NCBI RefSeq assembly: GCF_000307265.1
Contig: NZ_DF158899.1
Span: 62,001-126,000, forward strand
From: Oscillibacter ruminantium GH1
GTDB lineage: Bacteria > Bacillota > Clostridia > Oscillospirales > Oscillospiraceae
DNA: 64,000 nt
Direction of reading: 5' to 3'
Shown: positions 16,398 through 24,234 of the stretch, piece by piece
How positions within the stretch are numbered: position 1 is the first letter of the stretch
How the letters are laid out: each line of letters starts with the position of its first letter
The notes under the pieces: model-generated
Told to the model about the DNA's origin: nothing
Database searches by the model: none
Seen by the model: only the letters and a program-made list of their open reading frames with translations
Made by a program: the position numbers and the translations under genes

Positions 16398-16425
16398 ATT
16401 ATATCAAACCGTCGGAATTTGTCAA
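16398..16425 (-). promoter_or_regulatory. Sigma-A promoter of rplJL
   Basis: On the minus strand consensus TTGACA (16420-16425) and consensus TATAAT (16398-16403) are 16 bases apart. Confidence 0.88.
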
Positions 16426-16459
16426 GAGGCAAATCCGCAGTCAGATATCGTGTTTGGTC

Positions 16460-17152
16460 TTAGACCAGCTTGGCGGAGTTCATCTTCACGCCGGGGCCCA
16501 TGGTGGAAGCCACCACGCAGCTGCGGATATACTGACCCTTAGCGGTAGCGGGCTTGGCCTTGACAATTGCGCCCATGATGGCGTTGTAGTTCTCGACCAG
16601 CTTCTCGGGACCGAAGGATGCCTTGCCGATGGGGCAGTGGATGATGTTGGTCTTGTCCAGACGGTACTCAATCTTACCGGCCTTGACTTCCTTAACAGCC
16701 TTGGCAACGTCGGGAGTGACGGTACCGGCCTTGGGAGAGGGCATCAAGCCCTTGGGGCCCAAAACCTTACCCAAACGGCCAACCACGCCCATCATGTCAG
16801 GGCTGGCAACAACCACGTCGAAGTCGAACCAATTTTCCTTCTGGATCTTCTCCACCATGTCCATATCGCCCACATAGTCCGCGCCGGCTTCTCTCGCAGC
16901 GTCGGCCTTGTCGCCTTTGGCGAAAACCAGCACGCGGACAGTCTTGCCCGTGCCGTGGGGCAGAACGATGGCGCCGCGGACCTGCTGGTCAGCGTGCCGG
17001 GAGTCCACGCCCAGCTTTACGTGCAGCTCGACAGTCTCGTCGAACTTGGCGGTGGCACTCTTGCAGACCAAGCCCATGCCTTCCGCCGCATCATAAAAAG
17101 TGTTTTTATCGATCAGCTTAGCGCTGTCGGTATACTTCTTGCCTCTAAACAA
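16460..17152 (-). CDS. rplA: 50S ribosomal protein L1
   Basis: A 230-residue protein of the L1 stalk that helps release deacylated tRNA and represses its own operon. It has [20 protein letters not shown] near residue 47, [15 protein letters not shown], and the conserved [24 protein letters not shown] loop. It follows rplK with an 85-base gap. Confidence 0.98.
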   Translation of the reverse strand: MFRGKKYTDSAKLIDKNTFYDAAEGMGLVCKSATAKFDETVELHVKLGVDSRHADQQVRGAIVLPHGTGKTVRVLVFAKGDKADAAREAGADYVGDMDMVEKIQKENWFDFDVVVASPDMMGVVGRLGKVLGPKGLMPSPKAGTVTPDVAKAVKEVKAGKIEYRLDKTNIIHCPIGKASFGPEKLVENYNAIMGAIVKAKPATAKGQYIRSCVVASTMGPGVKMNSAKLV

Positions 17153-17237
17153 TGTTATTTCCTCCTCATAGTGGTTCTTCGGAATCTATCCTCCCACTGT
17201 ATGCGGCATTTGCGCCGCGCAAACGGTGATGGGTGAA

Positions 17238-17663
17238 TCAGTCGCCCACCACAACGCCCATGGAACGGGCGGTGCCGGCGATCATGCTCATGGCCTTCTC
17301 CAGATTGGCGGCGTTCAGGTCGCGCATTTTGATCTCAGCGATCTTCTGGATGGATGCCTTGGAAATGGTTGCCACCTTGGTCTTGTTGGGGACGCCGGAG
17401 CCGGATTCAATGTTGCATTCCTTCTTGATCAGGACCGCCGCAGGGGGAGTCTTGGTGATGAAGGAGAAGGAGCGGTCGGCATACACCGTGATAACAACCG
17501 GGATAATCATGCCCATGTCGTTCTTGGTGCGCTCGTTAAACTCCTTGGTGAATGCGGCGATGTTGACGCCGTGCTGGCCCAGAGCGGGGCCGACAGGGGG
17601 GGCGGGAGTCGCTTTGCCCGCGGGAATCTGTAGTTTCACATAACCGGTAATTTTCTGTGCCAC
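17238..17663 (-). CDS. rplK: 50S ribosomal protein L11
   Basis: A 141-residue protein of the GTPase-associated centre. It has the flexible [19 protein letters not shown] region and [12 protein letters not shown], with the RNA-binding domain ending in ARSMGVVV. Short GC hairpins lie between it and nusG. Confidence 0.98.
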   Translation of the reverse strand: MAQKITGYVKLQIPAGKATPAPPVGPALGQHGVNIAAFTKEFNERTKNDMGMIIPVVITVYADRSFSFITKTPPAAVLIKKECNIESGSGVPNKTKVATISKASIQKIAEIKMRDLNAANLEKAMSMIAGTARSMGVVVGD

Positions 17664-17767
17664 TTTAGTAGCACCTCCTGTTTAAATTGTGGTGGCGGCC
17701 GAAAGGCCCCCTTTGGCGGGACATTTCAGTCCCTCCCACTTCTGTCCGGACAAAAGCGTCCGGTCAT

Positions 17768-18295
17768 TCAGCCAATGATCTCCAGCTGATCCAATTCCAG
17801 TTCCACGGGGGTTTCCCGTCCGAACATGGAAACCATCACGGAGACACGGTTTTTTTCGGGTTCGATTTCTTCCACGATACCGGTAAAGCTGGACAGGGGG
17901 CCGTCCACAATCTTCACATGGCTGCCCACTGCGTACTTCACTTCGATCTCGTGCTTTTCCATACCCATGGATAGGACCTCTTCCTCCGACAGAGGAATGG
18001 GCTTGTTGCTGGCTTCGCCGACAAACCCGGTCACGCCGCGGATATTCCGCACCAGATGCCAGGTATCGTCCGTCAGGACCATCTTGATCAGCACATAGCC
18101 GGGGAACACCTTCCGCTCCACTTCCTTGGAAGCGCCGGACTCGGTGATCTCCGTGACCGTTTCCAGAGGAATTTCGATTCTCAGAATCATATCCTCCATG
18201 TTGCGGCCCGTCACAAACTTCTCAATGCTGGTCTTAACTGCGTTTTCATAGCCGGAATAGGTATGGATGACATACCACTTCGCGCTCTCTGCCAT
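17768..18295 (-). CDS. nusG: Transcription antitermination/elongation factor NusG
   Basis: A 175-residue factor that binds RNA polymerase and affects pausing and Rho termination. The NGN domain begins WYVIHTYSGYENAVK and includes FPGYVLIKMVLTDDTWHLVRN; the C-terminal KOW domain is VGSHVKIVDGPLSSFTGIVEEI. It follows secE by 10 bases. Confidence 0.98.
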   Translation of the reverse strand: MAESAKWYVIHTYSGYENAVKTSIEKFVTGRNMEDMILRIEIPLETVTEITESGASKEVERKVFPGYVLIKMVLTDDTWHLVRNIRGVTGFVGEASNKPIPLSEEEVLSMGMEKHEIEVKYAVGSHVKIVDGPLSSFTGIVEEIEPEKNRVSVMVSMFGRETPVELELDQLEIIG

Positions 18296-18305
18296 CCCGC
18301 GCCCC

Positions 18306-18515
18306 TTAGCTCAGCACGCCGATGAGCAGCTGGACGCCGTTGACGAGAACATAGTCGAAAATCCAGATGCATGCGCCGATGAGCAAAGAGCACAGCAGCA
18401 CGGTACCCGTGTTCTTGACGACAGTTTTCTTGTCAGTCCAGACGATCTTCTTCAGTTCGCTTTTCATTTCCCGGAACCAGCGGCCCCGGTCTTTCTTCTT
18501 AGCTTCTTCTGCCAT
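18306..18515 (-). CDS. secE: Preprotein translocase subunit SecE
   Basis: A 69-residue protein with a short basic segment (RWFREMKSELKKIVWTDKKTVVKNT) and one transmembrane helix (VLLCSLLIGACIWIFDYVLV), the minimal SecE of Firmicutes. It clamps SecY in the translocon. Confidence 0.97.
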   Translation of the reverse strand: MAEEAKKKDRGRWFREMKSELKKIVWTDKKTVVKNTGTVLLCSLLIGACIWIFDYVLVNGVQLLIGVLS

Positions 18516-18548
18516 TCCTACACGCCCTTTCTTATCGTTCGGTCCAAA

Positions 18549-18698
18549 TCACTTGGTCTCGCTATGGAGCGTGTGCTTCTTGCAGAAGGGGCAATACTTG
18601 TTCAGTTCAATCTTGTCCGGGGTATTCTTCTTGTTCTTCATGGTATTGTAGTTTCTCTGCTTGCACTCGTTGCATCTCAGGGTCACTTTTACGCGCAT
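18549..18698 (-). CDS. rpmG: 50S ribosomal protein L33
   Basis: A 49-residue frame starting [17 protein letters not shown] and ending KHTLHSETK. Two pairs of cysteines (CNEC and CPFC) form a zinc ribbon, so this is the zinc-binding form of L33. A ribosome site (GGAGG) precedes it. It is the first gene of the rpmG-secE-nusG-rplK-rplA run. Confidence 0.97.
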   Translation of the reverse strand: MRVKVTLRCNECKQRNYNTMKNKKNTPDKIELNKYCPFCKKHTLHSETK

Positions 18699-18843
18699 TT
18701 AACGGCACCTCCTTATTATTGGCCTCCTGTCCGGCTTGAGCCGGGGAAGCCGACTGCCTCCCTGCCCTCTAAAGTGGCTGACGCCCTGCGCGAAAAGCGA
18801 AAAACGCGCATGACAATTAAGCCCTTTTTCACAGGTAACTAAT

Positions 18844-18872
18844 ATTTTAACAGAAACAAACCGGAGAGTCAA
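18844..18872 (-). promoter_or_regulatory. Sigma-A promoter of the rpmG-secE-nusG operon
   Basis: On the minus strand TTGACT (18867-18872) and TAAAAT (18844-18849) are 17 bases apart. The leader to rpmG is about 140 bases. Confidence 0.8.
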
Positions 18873-18911
18873 CCTGTTTTTCAGCTTTTTCGGAATATTT
18901 TTGCAATTTTC

Positions 18912-19328
18912 TTACGAATTTTTCTTAAAAGTGAGATATCCCTCTAAAATCAGCGCTGCCGCCACCGCGTCCACGGTCTTTTTCCGCTTCTTGGCGTTTT
19001 GGCCGTTCTGCATCAAAATCTGGTGCGCGTCGATGGTGGTTCGCCGCTCGTCCCACAGCGTGACAGGAAGGCCCACTGTCTCACGCAGCAGCCCTGCCAT
19101 GGCCTCCGCCTTCTCCGCCCGGGGGCCTAGCGAGCCGTCCATATTTTTCGGATAGCCCAGCACCAGCTCCTCCACAGCGTATTCCTCCGCCAGTTTTTTC
19201 ACGCCCTCCGCCACCTGCTCGGGACGGTAGGCGTTAATAACGGTGGTGGTCCCGGCCATAAAGCCGGTGGGATCAGAAATGGCGATGCCGGTATGGGCGT
19301 CGCCGTAGTCGATGGCCATAATGCGCAT
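18912..19328 (-). CDS. ruvX: Holliday junction resolvase-like / pre-16S rRNA nuclease RuvX (YqgF)
   Basis: A 138-residue RNase H-fold protein, in E. coli needed for 16S rRNA 5' maturation. It shows IDYGDAHTGIAISDP with the first acidic residue, ELVLGYPKNMDGSLGPRAEK, LWDERRTTIDAH and the last acid in DAVAAALILEGYL. The ATG at 19328 is chosen because GGAGG lies 7 bases before it; the frame opens 18 codons further upstream without a ribosome site. Confidence 0.95.
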   Translation of the reverse strand: MRIMAIDYGDAHTGIAISDPTGFMAGTTTVINAYRPEQVAEGVKKLAEEYAVEELVLGYPKNMDGSLGPRAEKAEAMAGLLRETVGLPVTLWDERRTTIDAHQILMQNGQNAKKRKKTVDAVAAALILEGYLTFKKNS

Positions 19329-19414
19329 AGAAGTCCTCCAAACCAAACAGTTTACTTTCAATATACCACTGGATAATACCACACTCTGCGTCTGGGCACA
19401 AGGCGCGAAGCCCG

Positions 19415-20614
19415 TCAGTCCGCTGCTTCATCCAGCCGCGCCGCCAGCCGAGGCAGCACCTCGGTCAGCGCCTGTTTCCCATTGTACTGCATCTGGAGCA
19501 CGTACCGTCCGTCCCGAACGAACAGATAGGCGCAGGTACCCGCCCCCGGCTCGTCTGCCGACCAGACCTCGTCAACAAGATCAGTCTCCACCCGCACTGC
19601 TTTTTCGTACCGCTCCAAATACCAGTCCAGTACATAGGAACTTTCCCATGCAAAGGGCATTTTATAACAAATAGTTTCCAGTGACGTCAAGCCGATATCC
19701 ACTGCGGCGCTCTCATAAATCCGGCTCTCCACCGCACCGGTAACCGTCCGATCCCGGTTGAAAATTCCGTCTGCCAAGGCAAGGTCCTCCCGGCCCTCCA
19801 ACTCCGATAAGCGCACCGCCGGAAAATCCGGCGCGCCTTCCGGCATGGGCAGGGACTGCGCATCTTTGGTGCTATCAGCCATCTGCACACATATCAGCGG
19901 AACGAACAAGAGCACGATCAGTCCCATCTGAACCGCCATGCGCAGCACGCCATAGCGGAAACGGCGGCGGTAGCTTGCCCGGTGATCCAGCGGCTCTCCC
20001 TGCATCAGTCGCTTACGAAGCCGCCGGACGCTGCGCAAGCGGGAGAGGTAAAATACCGACCAGAATATCCAGAGGGGGATTTGCACCCATCCGGCGTCTA
20101 TTTCTCCGTAAAGCAAGAAGGCCCCTATCGCACGGGAGTTGCCCATTGGGTATACGCACAGGCCGACAAATACCAGTAAAGCCACAAGCGCCCATAAAGT
20201 GTCGGAAAAACTGACTCGATTGAGCCTTCGCAGGGACTCCGCCTGCTCCTGCGGGTCGGTGTGCAGTTCAGGGACAGTGGCGTCCTCGTCGGCTTGGAAA
20301 ATGTAAAATTCGATATTCCCGCCAAACATGCGGGACTCCTCATTTGTCAACACCCAGTGCCACCCACAGGAATCGTACAGCGCCAACTCGTCCGCCGTCA
20401 GTTCCCGTGAGAGCACATCGATGCGGTAGCGGACGTTTCGCGCCGTTCCCCGCCGGAAACGCGCAAAGCACAGCCCGATACTCTCAAGGAACAGCCCCTC
20501 CTCCGCCATGTCGGTCAGCCAGCTTTCCATCCGGTCAATGCTGTAAAGATCCTGCGGAAGCCACTTGCGGACTAATTTCTCTGTTACCGCACTTGTCTCG
20601 ACCTTATCAAACAT
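19415..20614 (-). CDS. DUF2812 domain membrane protein (first copy)
   Basis: A 399-residue protein. The N-terminal soluble part has the DUF2812 pattern (SWLTDMAEEGLFLESIGLCFARFRRG and the DSCGWHWVLTN stretch). Several hydrophobic helices follow (about residues 140-160, 178-195, 225-245), then a soluble extracytoplasmic-like tail. It is a diverged duplicate of the next gene, with the same order of parts. DUF2812 proteins commonly sit beside PadR regulators and are of unknown role. The ribosome site is GGGGAGG. Confidence 0.85.
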   Translation of the reverse strand: MFDKVETSAVTEKLVRKWLPQDLYSIDRMESWLTDMAEEGLFLESIGLCFARFRRGTARNVRYRIDVLSRELTADELALYDSCGWHWVLTNEESRMFGGNIEFYIFQADEDATVPELHTDPQEQAESLRRLNRVSFSDTLWALVALLVFVGLCVYPMGNSRAIGAFLLYGEIDAGWVQIPLWIFWSVFYLSRLRSVRRLRKRLMQGEPLDHRASYRRRFRYGVLRMAVQMGLIVLLFVPLICVQMADSTKDAQSLPMPEGAPDFPAVRLSELEGREDLALADGIFNRDRTVTGAVESRIYESAAVDIGLTSLETICYKMPFAWESSYVLDWYLERYEKAVRVETDLVDEVWSADEPGAGTCAYLFVRDGRYVLQMQYNGKQALTEVLPRLAARLDEAAD

Positions 20615-20632
20615 ACGCCTCCCCCTCTCTGC

Positions 20633-21901
20633 TTACGCCTCGTCCAGTCGCGCCGCCAAAATCGGGAGTATCTTATCCGTACACCCATCCCGGAACGCCG
20701 CCCTTTCTTCTTCGGTTCGGCCAACATTGTGGTTGGTGTAAGAGAACGTCACGATGTACTGCCCGTCCCGGACATAAAGCGCATACTGCCAGTCGTCTTG
20801 CGCTCCGGGAGCGACCGCCCACGCCTCATCCACCAGATCCGTATCCACCTGCGTGGCCGCAGCGGTCCAGTATTCGTCAGAAATTCCCCGGTACCACTTT
20901 TCCTTCAACAGCGCGTCAAACGCGCGATCAGCCTTCCCCTCAAAGAGCAGGCGGTAGCAGGTGGTACTCAACGTGATCTGCATCCTGGTTTCCGGGTCGT
21001 TTCCGCGCTCCCACAGTCTGTTCTCTACCGTGCCGGCCCATGTCAGCTCATGGTTGCTTTCGCCCTCAACTGCGTCCGGGCTGTCCAAGCCCTTGTGAAT
21101 CTCCGCCAAACGCACCGCCGGAAAATCCGGCGTTCCCTCCGGCAGGGGGCGTGTGCCGTCCAACGCAGAGAAAGCCAGCTGTGCCAACAGCGTGACCATG
21201 GCCAAAGCCCACAACAGCGGTTTCAGATAGGCAGTCAGCGCGTAGAACCGGTGGGCGGCGCGATAGTCCGCGTGGTGATCCAGCGGCGTTCCGCCCGCCA
21301 GACGCTTATAGAGCCGCCGGACGTTCCGCCAGCGACGCAGGCCTTCCACCACGGCGAAACAGCTGAACAGCGTCCAATAAACATAGGTGGCGTCTCCATT
21401 TATCAAAAAGTCAAACTGATGCTGCGCATACAGGTGTCTCTTTAGAGAAGACCAGCTCCAAAAGAGCAAAAGAGCCACGCTCAGACATAAATCCCACATA
21501 CCTCCCCGGTGGAGCCTTCGCAGAGATTCCGCCTGCTCCATCGGGTCCGTGTGCAGCTCCGGGATTGTGGCGTTCTCATCGGTCTGATAAACATAGAAAT
21601 ACACGGGAGTCCAATGATTCTCTATTTCCATCACCACAAAATGCCAGCCGCAGGAGTCATATAGCGCCAGTTCATCCTCTGTCAGCTTTCGGGACAGCAC
21701 ATCTATGCGGTATCGGGTTTTGCGGGGTGTCCCTTTCCGAAAATAAGCAAAGCAAGCACCAAAATGGTCGATAAACAAGCCCTGCTCCGCCATGTCGGAA
21801 AACCAGCTCTCGTTGCGATCCAAATCGGAGATATCGTCCCGTATCCATCTGCGGACGGTATCGCTCCCGTCCGCCGCACGATGCTCTACTCGGTCAAACA
21901 C
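20633..21901 (-). CDS. DUF2812 domain membrane protein (second copy)
   Basis: A 422-residue paralogue of the protein downstream. It shares WFSDMAEQGLFIDHFGACFAYFRKG, DSCGWHFVVME and TIPELHTDPMEQAESLRRL, then three to four membrane helices and a soluble tail. A GTG start at 21901 is chosen since the paralogue begins at the equivalent residue and AAGGGGG lies 7 bases upstream; another GTG at 21919 is possible. The start overlaps the padR stop by 16 bases, which indicates one operon padR-DUF2812-DUF2812. Confidence 0.82.
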   Translation of the reverse strand: MFDRVEHRAADGSDTVRRWIRDDISDLDRNESWFSDMAEQGLFIDHFGACFAYFRKGTPRKTRYRIDVLSRKLTEDELALYDSCGWHFVVMEIENHWTPVYFYVYQTDENATIPELHTDPMEQAESLRRLHRGGMWDLCLSVALLLFWSWSSLKRHLYAQHQFDFLINGDATYVYWTLFSCFAVVEGLRRWRNVRRLYKRLAGGTPLDHHADYRAAHRFYALTAYLKPLLWALAMVTLLAQLAFSALDGTRPLPEGTPDFPAVRLAEIHKGLDSPDAVEGESNHELTWAGTVENRLWERGNDPETRMQITLSTTCYRLLFEGKADRAFDALLKEKWYRGISDEYWTAAATQVDTDLVDEAWAVAPGAQDDWQYALYVRDGQYIVTFSYTNHNVGRTEEERAAFRDGCTDKILPILAARLDEA

Positions 21902-22209
21902 TGCATTTCCCCCTTCCACCGTTCCTGATCGTCCAGCATGGAGCGCAGCCGCTCCGTCTCCATCCGCAGCGCCGCCCGGCCTGACTCCGTGATGGCGTAG
22001 ACCTTCCGCCGCCCGTCGTCGCTGACGATTTCAATGAGTTTTTCTGTTTCCAGCCGGGTCAAAACGCCGTACAGCGTCCCCGGCCCCATCTGCACCCGTC
22101 CCCGGGACGCCTGCGTCACGGCCGACATCAGCTGATACCCGTGGCTCGGGACCGTCAGCGTCAGCAAAATATAATACATGGCCTCGGTCATTGGTCCGGC
22201 GGCTCCCAT
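21886..22209 (-). CDS. PadR family transcriptional regulator
   Basis: A 107-residue winged-helix repressor. It shows MTEAMYYILLTLTVPSHGYQLM, VQMGPGTLYGVLTRLE and the wing IEIVSDDGRRKVYAITESGRAAL. The ATG at 22209 is taken because GGAGAGGA lies before it. It heads an operon with two DUF2812 proteins, and a 19-bp palindrome between its promoter and start is the likely autorepression site. Confidence 0.92.
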   Translation of the reverse strand: MGAAGPMTEAMYYILLTLTVPSHGYQLMSAVTQASRGRVQMGPGTLYGVLTRLETEKLIEIVSDDGRRKVYAITESGRAALRMETERLRSMLDDQERWKGEMQCLTE

Positions 22210-22224
22210 TTTATCCTCTCCTTC

Positions 22225-22284
22225 TATATCGCGTCGCGATATATCGTATGGCATAATAGTAATCCATCAACCGCTCTATGTCAA
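22225..22284 (-). promoter_or_regulatory. padR promoter and palindromic operator
   Basis: On the minus strand TTGACA (22279-22284) and TACTAT (22256-22261) are 17 bases apart. TATATCGCG (22225-22233) and CGCGATATA (22235-22243) form a perfect palindrome around one central base, just downstream of the expected start, as in many PadR autoregulated genes. Confidence 0.8.
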
Positions 22285-22349
22285 TACAAACTGCCAAAAT
22301 CTCAGGTAAGAGTGGAGAGCCGTCCTTTGGGACAACTCCCCGAAGCGCG

Positions 22350-22394
22350 AAAAAAGCGCGGGCGCGCCGGAGCCTTCGCTCCTGCGCACCCGCG
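22350..22394 (-). terminator. Terminator of thrC
   Basis: A long GC-rich hairpin around CCGGAG/CTCC with GCGCGGG-type arms is followed on the minus strand by TTTTTT (22350-22355). Confidence 0.85.
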
Positions 22395-22426
22395 TCCTAA
22401 TTCATTTGCGCCGGGACTTGGCCCGG

Positions 22427-23668
22427 TTATTCCACCGTAATGCCCTTGTCGGCAAAGGCTTTCAGCAGACGATCCATATCGGAGGGAATGGTGATCGGCT
22501 CGCCGCAGGCCTTAATGGCATTGGCCACATCCTTCAAGCCGTTGCCGGTGACCACGCTGACCACCGTGTCGTTCTTTCCCAGAATCCCCTGCTCACAGAG
22601 TTTTTTCACGCCCGCCGTTCCGGTAACGCCCGCAGGCTCACCGAACACGCCGCAGGTGCGGCCCAGCAGCTTCTGCGCCGCCATGATCTCCTCGTCGGAC
22701 ACGTTGACCACGATGCCGTTGGATTCCCGAATCGCCATCAGCGCCTTGTCCGCGTTCCGGGGAACGCCCACGGCGATGGAGTCCGCCAGCGTGTTCTCCT
22801 CCATGGGATACCAGTCCTTCTTTTCCGAGATGGCCCGGTTCAGCGGGCAGCAGCCCTCTGCCTGTGCGGAGATCAGCCGGGGCAGCTTGTCAATAAAGCC
22901 GATGGCATACAGGTCCTTCAACCCCTTCCACACGCCCGCGATGGTGCAGCCGTCGCCAACGCTGATCGCCAGATAGTCCGGAACCTGCCAGTTCAGCTGT
23001 TCCATGATCTCCAGCGACACCGTCTTCTTTCCCTCGGAGAGATAGGGGTTGATGGCGGCATTGCGGTTGTACCAGCCCCACTTTTCAATGGCGGCTTTGG
23101 ACAGCTCAAAGGTATCCTCATAGCTGCCCTCCACGGAAATCACCGTAGCGCCAAAGGTCATCAGCTGGGCTACCTTGCCCTTGGGCGCGCGGGAAGGAAC
23201 AAAGATGTAGGTTTTCAGCCCGGCCGCCGCCGCGTTGCCCGCAAGAGAGCTGGCGGCGTTTCCGGTGGAGGAGCAGGCGATGACCTTTGCTCCGGCCTCC
23301 CGTGCCTTGGCTACCGCCATGGCGCTGGCCCGGTCCTTCAAAGACGCGGTGGGGTTTTGTCCGTCGTCCTTAACCCACAGCTGCTTCACGCCCAGCTCCG
23401 ACGCAAGGCGAGGCTCCTCGTACAGCGGGCTGTTGCCCACCCGCAGAGGGGTGTTCTCCGTCGTCTCCTCAATGGGCAGCAGTTCCCGGTAGCGCCACAT
23501 GGAGCAGTCCTCCCGCGCGGCCAGCTTCTCTTTGGTCAACTGGGTTTTGATATACGCATAATCGTAAACGATATCCAAAATTCCCCCGCATTCGCAGGTG
23601 GTTAAATCCGGCGTGGCGGGGTATTCTTTCCCGCATTTCACGCACTTGCCGTACTTCACGTTTTTCAT
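22427..23668 (-). CDS. thrC: Threonine synthase
   Basis: A 413-residue PLP enzyme of fold type II that turns O-phosphohomoserine into threonine. It opens with a small zinc-ribbon-like segment (CVKCGKEYPATPDLTTCECGG), as in one class of threonine synthases. The PLP lysine lies in DDGQNPTASLKDRASA (about residue 113), the phosphate loop is SVGDGCTIAG, and CSSTGNAASSLAG contacts the substrate. It is 14 bases behind an RHH regulator gene and probably in its operon. Confidence 0.93.
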   Translation of the reverse strand: MKNVKYGKCVKCGKEYPATPDLTTCECGGILDIVYDYAYIKTQLTKEKLAAREDCSMWRYRELLPIEETTENTPLRVGNSPLYEEPRLASELGVKQLWVKDDGQNPTASLKDRASAMAVAKAREAGAKVIACSSTGNAASSLAGNAAAAGLKTYIFVPSRAPKGKVAQLMTFGATVISVEGSYEDTFELSKAAIEKWGWYNRNAAINPYLSEGKKTVSLEIMEQLNWQVPDYLAISVGDGCTIAGVWKGLKDLYAIGFIDKLPRLISAQAEGCCPLNRAISEKKDWYPMEENTLADSIAVGVPRNADKALMAIRESNGIVVNVSDEEIMAAQKLLGRTCGVFGEPAGVTGTAGVKKLCEQGILGKNDTVVSVVTGNGLKDVANAIKACGEPITIPSDMDRLLKAFADKGITVE

Positions 23669-23682
23669 GCTTCGGTTGCTCC

Positions 23683-23877
23683 TTATTTATAAGATTCGCC
23701 CTGCTCCCCATCCTCTTTTAGGTTCTCCAGCGCCACCCGAACCGCTTCCACCACGAAGGCGGTAAACGTACAATCTTTGCCTTTGATTGCTTCCTCCACC
23801 TCGTCAATTAAATCGTTCGGCATCCGAATGCTTTTACTTGTAGTCGGTGGAATTTTTGGAATTTGAAATTTTTTCAT
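23683..23877 (-). CDS. Small ribbon-helix-helix-type DNA-binding protein
   Basis: A 64-residue protein (MKKFQIPKIPPTTSKSIRMP...). The segment KSIRMPNDLIDEVEEAIKGKDCTFTAFVVEAVRVALEN has the strand-helix-helix pattern of MetJ/Arc repressors. The ATG at 23877 is chosen for AGGTG upstream; the frame could extend to 23904. It directly precedes thrC. An 11-bp inverted repeat just upstream is a likely binding site, so it may control itself and thrC. Confidence 0.75.
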   Translation of the reverse strand: MKKFQIPKIPPTTSKSIRMPNDLIDEVEEAIKGKDCTFTAFVVEAVRVALENLKEDGEQGESYK

Positions 23878-23886
23878 AATGCACCT

Positions 23887-23919
23887 CGCAATACAATTCG
23901 TCATGCATATTGTATTGCG
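23887..23919. promoter_or_regulatory. Perfect inverted repeat upstream of the RHH-thrC pair
   Basis: CGCAATACAAT (23887-23897) and ATTGTATTGCG (23909-23919) are exact inverse copies with an 11-base spacer. Further half-site-like sequence (TATTGCATTTTG) follows near 23958. Confidence 0.65.
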
Positions 23920-24017
23920 TGTGCAATTTTATATGTGAGCTACATTTGTACTACATTCGTATTGCATTTTGTGCAAATTTGAATTAAAGTAAAGGTAGAA
24001 AGGAGATGAACCCGCCT

Positions 24018-24188
24018 ATGGAGAATCTTCCCAAATACTACATTACCCTTTTTAACGCGGTATCAGAGGCCATCGACGCGCTGGACGCGTTGAACCTCGG
24101 CACAGCAAGAGCATGTCTGGTTCGGGGACAGCAGGAAGCGGAGGACGAGTATGTATCCGTCTGCGAGGCAGCCTGCCGGACACAATAA
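24018..24188 (+). CDS. Small conserved-looking hypothetical protein
   Basis: A 56-residue helical protein beginning MENLPKYYITLFNAVSEAI and ending in a short acidic tail. Similar small proteins of this pattern occur in Clostridia with no known role. AAAGGAGATG lies before it. The in-frame ATG at 24006 is inside that ribosome site, so the one at 24018 is preferred. It stands alone, convergent with the PLP enzyme gene. Confidence 0.65.
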   Translation: MENLPKYYITLFNAVSEAIDALDALNLGTARACLVRGQQEAEDEYVSVCEAACRTQ

Positions 24189-24192
24189 GCGG

Positions 24193-24229
24193 CAGGGCGG
24201 GGCAAAAGCCCCGCCCTGAGGCGTTTTGA
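24193..24229. terminator. Convergent terminator between the small gene and the PLP enzyme
   Basis: A perfect 11-bp stem CAGGGCGGGGC/GCCCCGCCCTG with an AAAA loop, then GGCGTTTT on the plus strand. Confidence 0.75.
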
Positions 24230-24234
24230 TCGAC

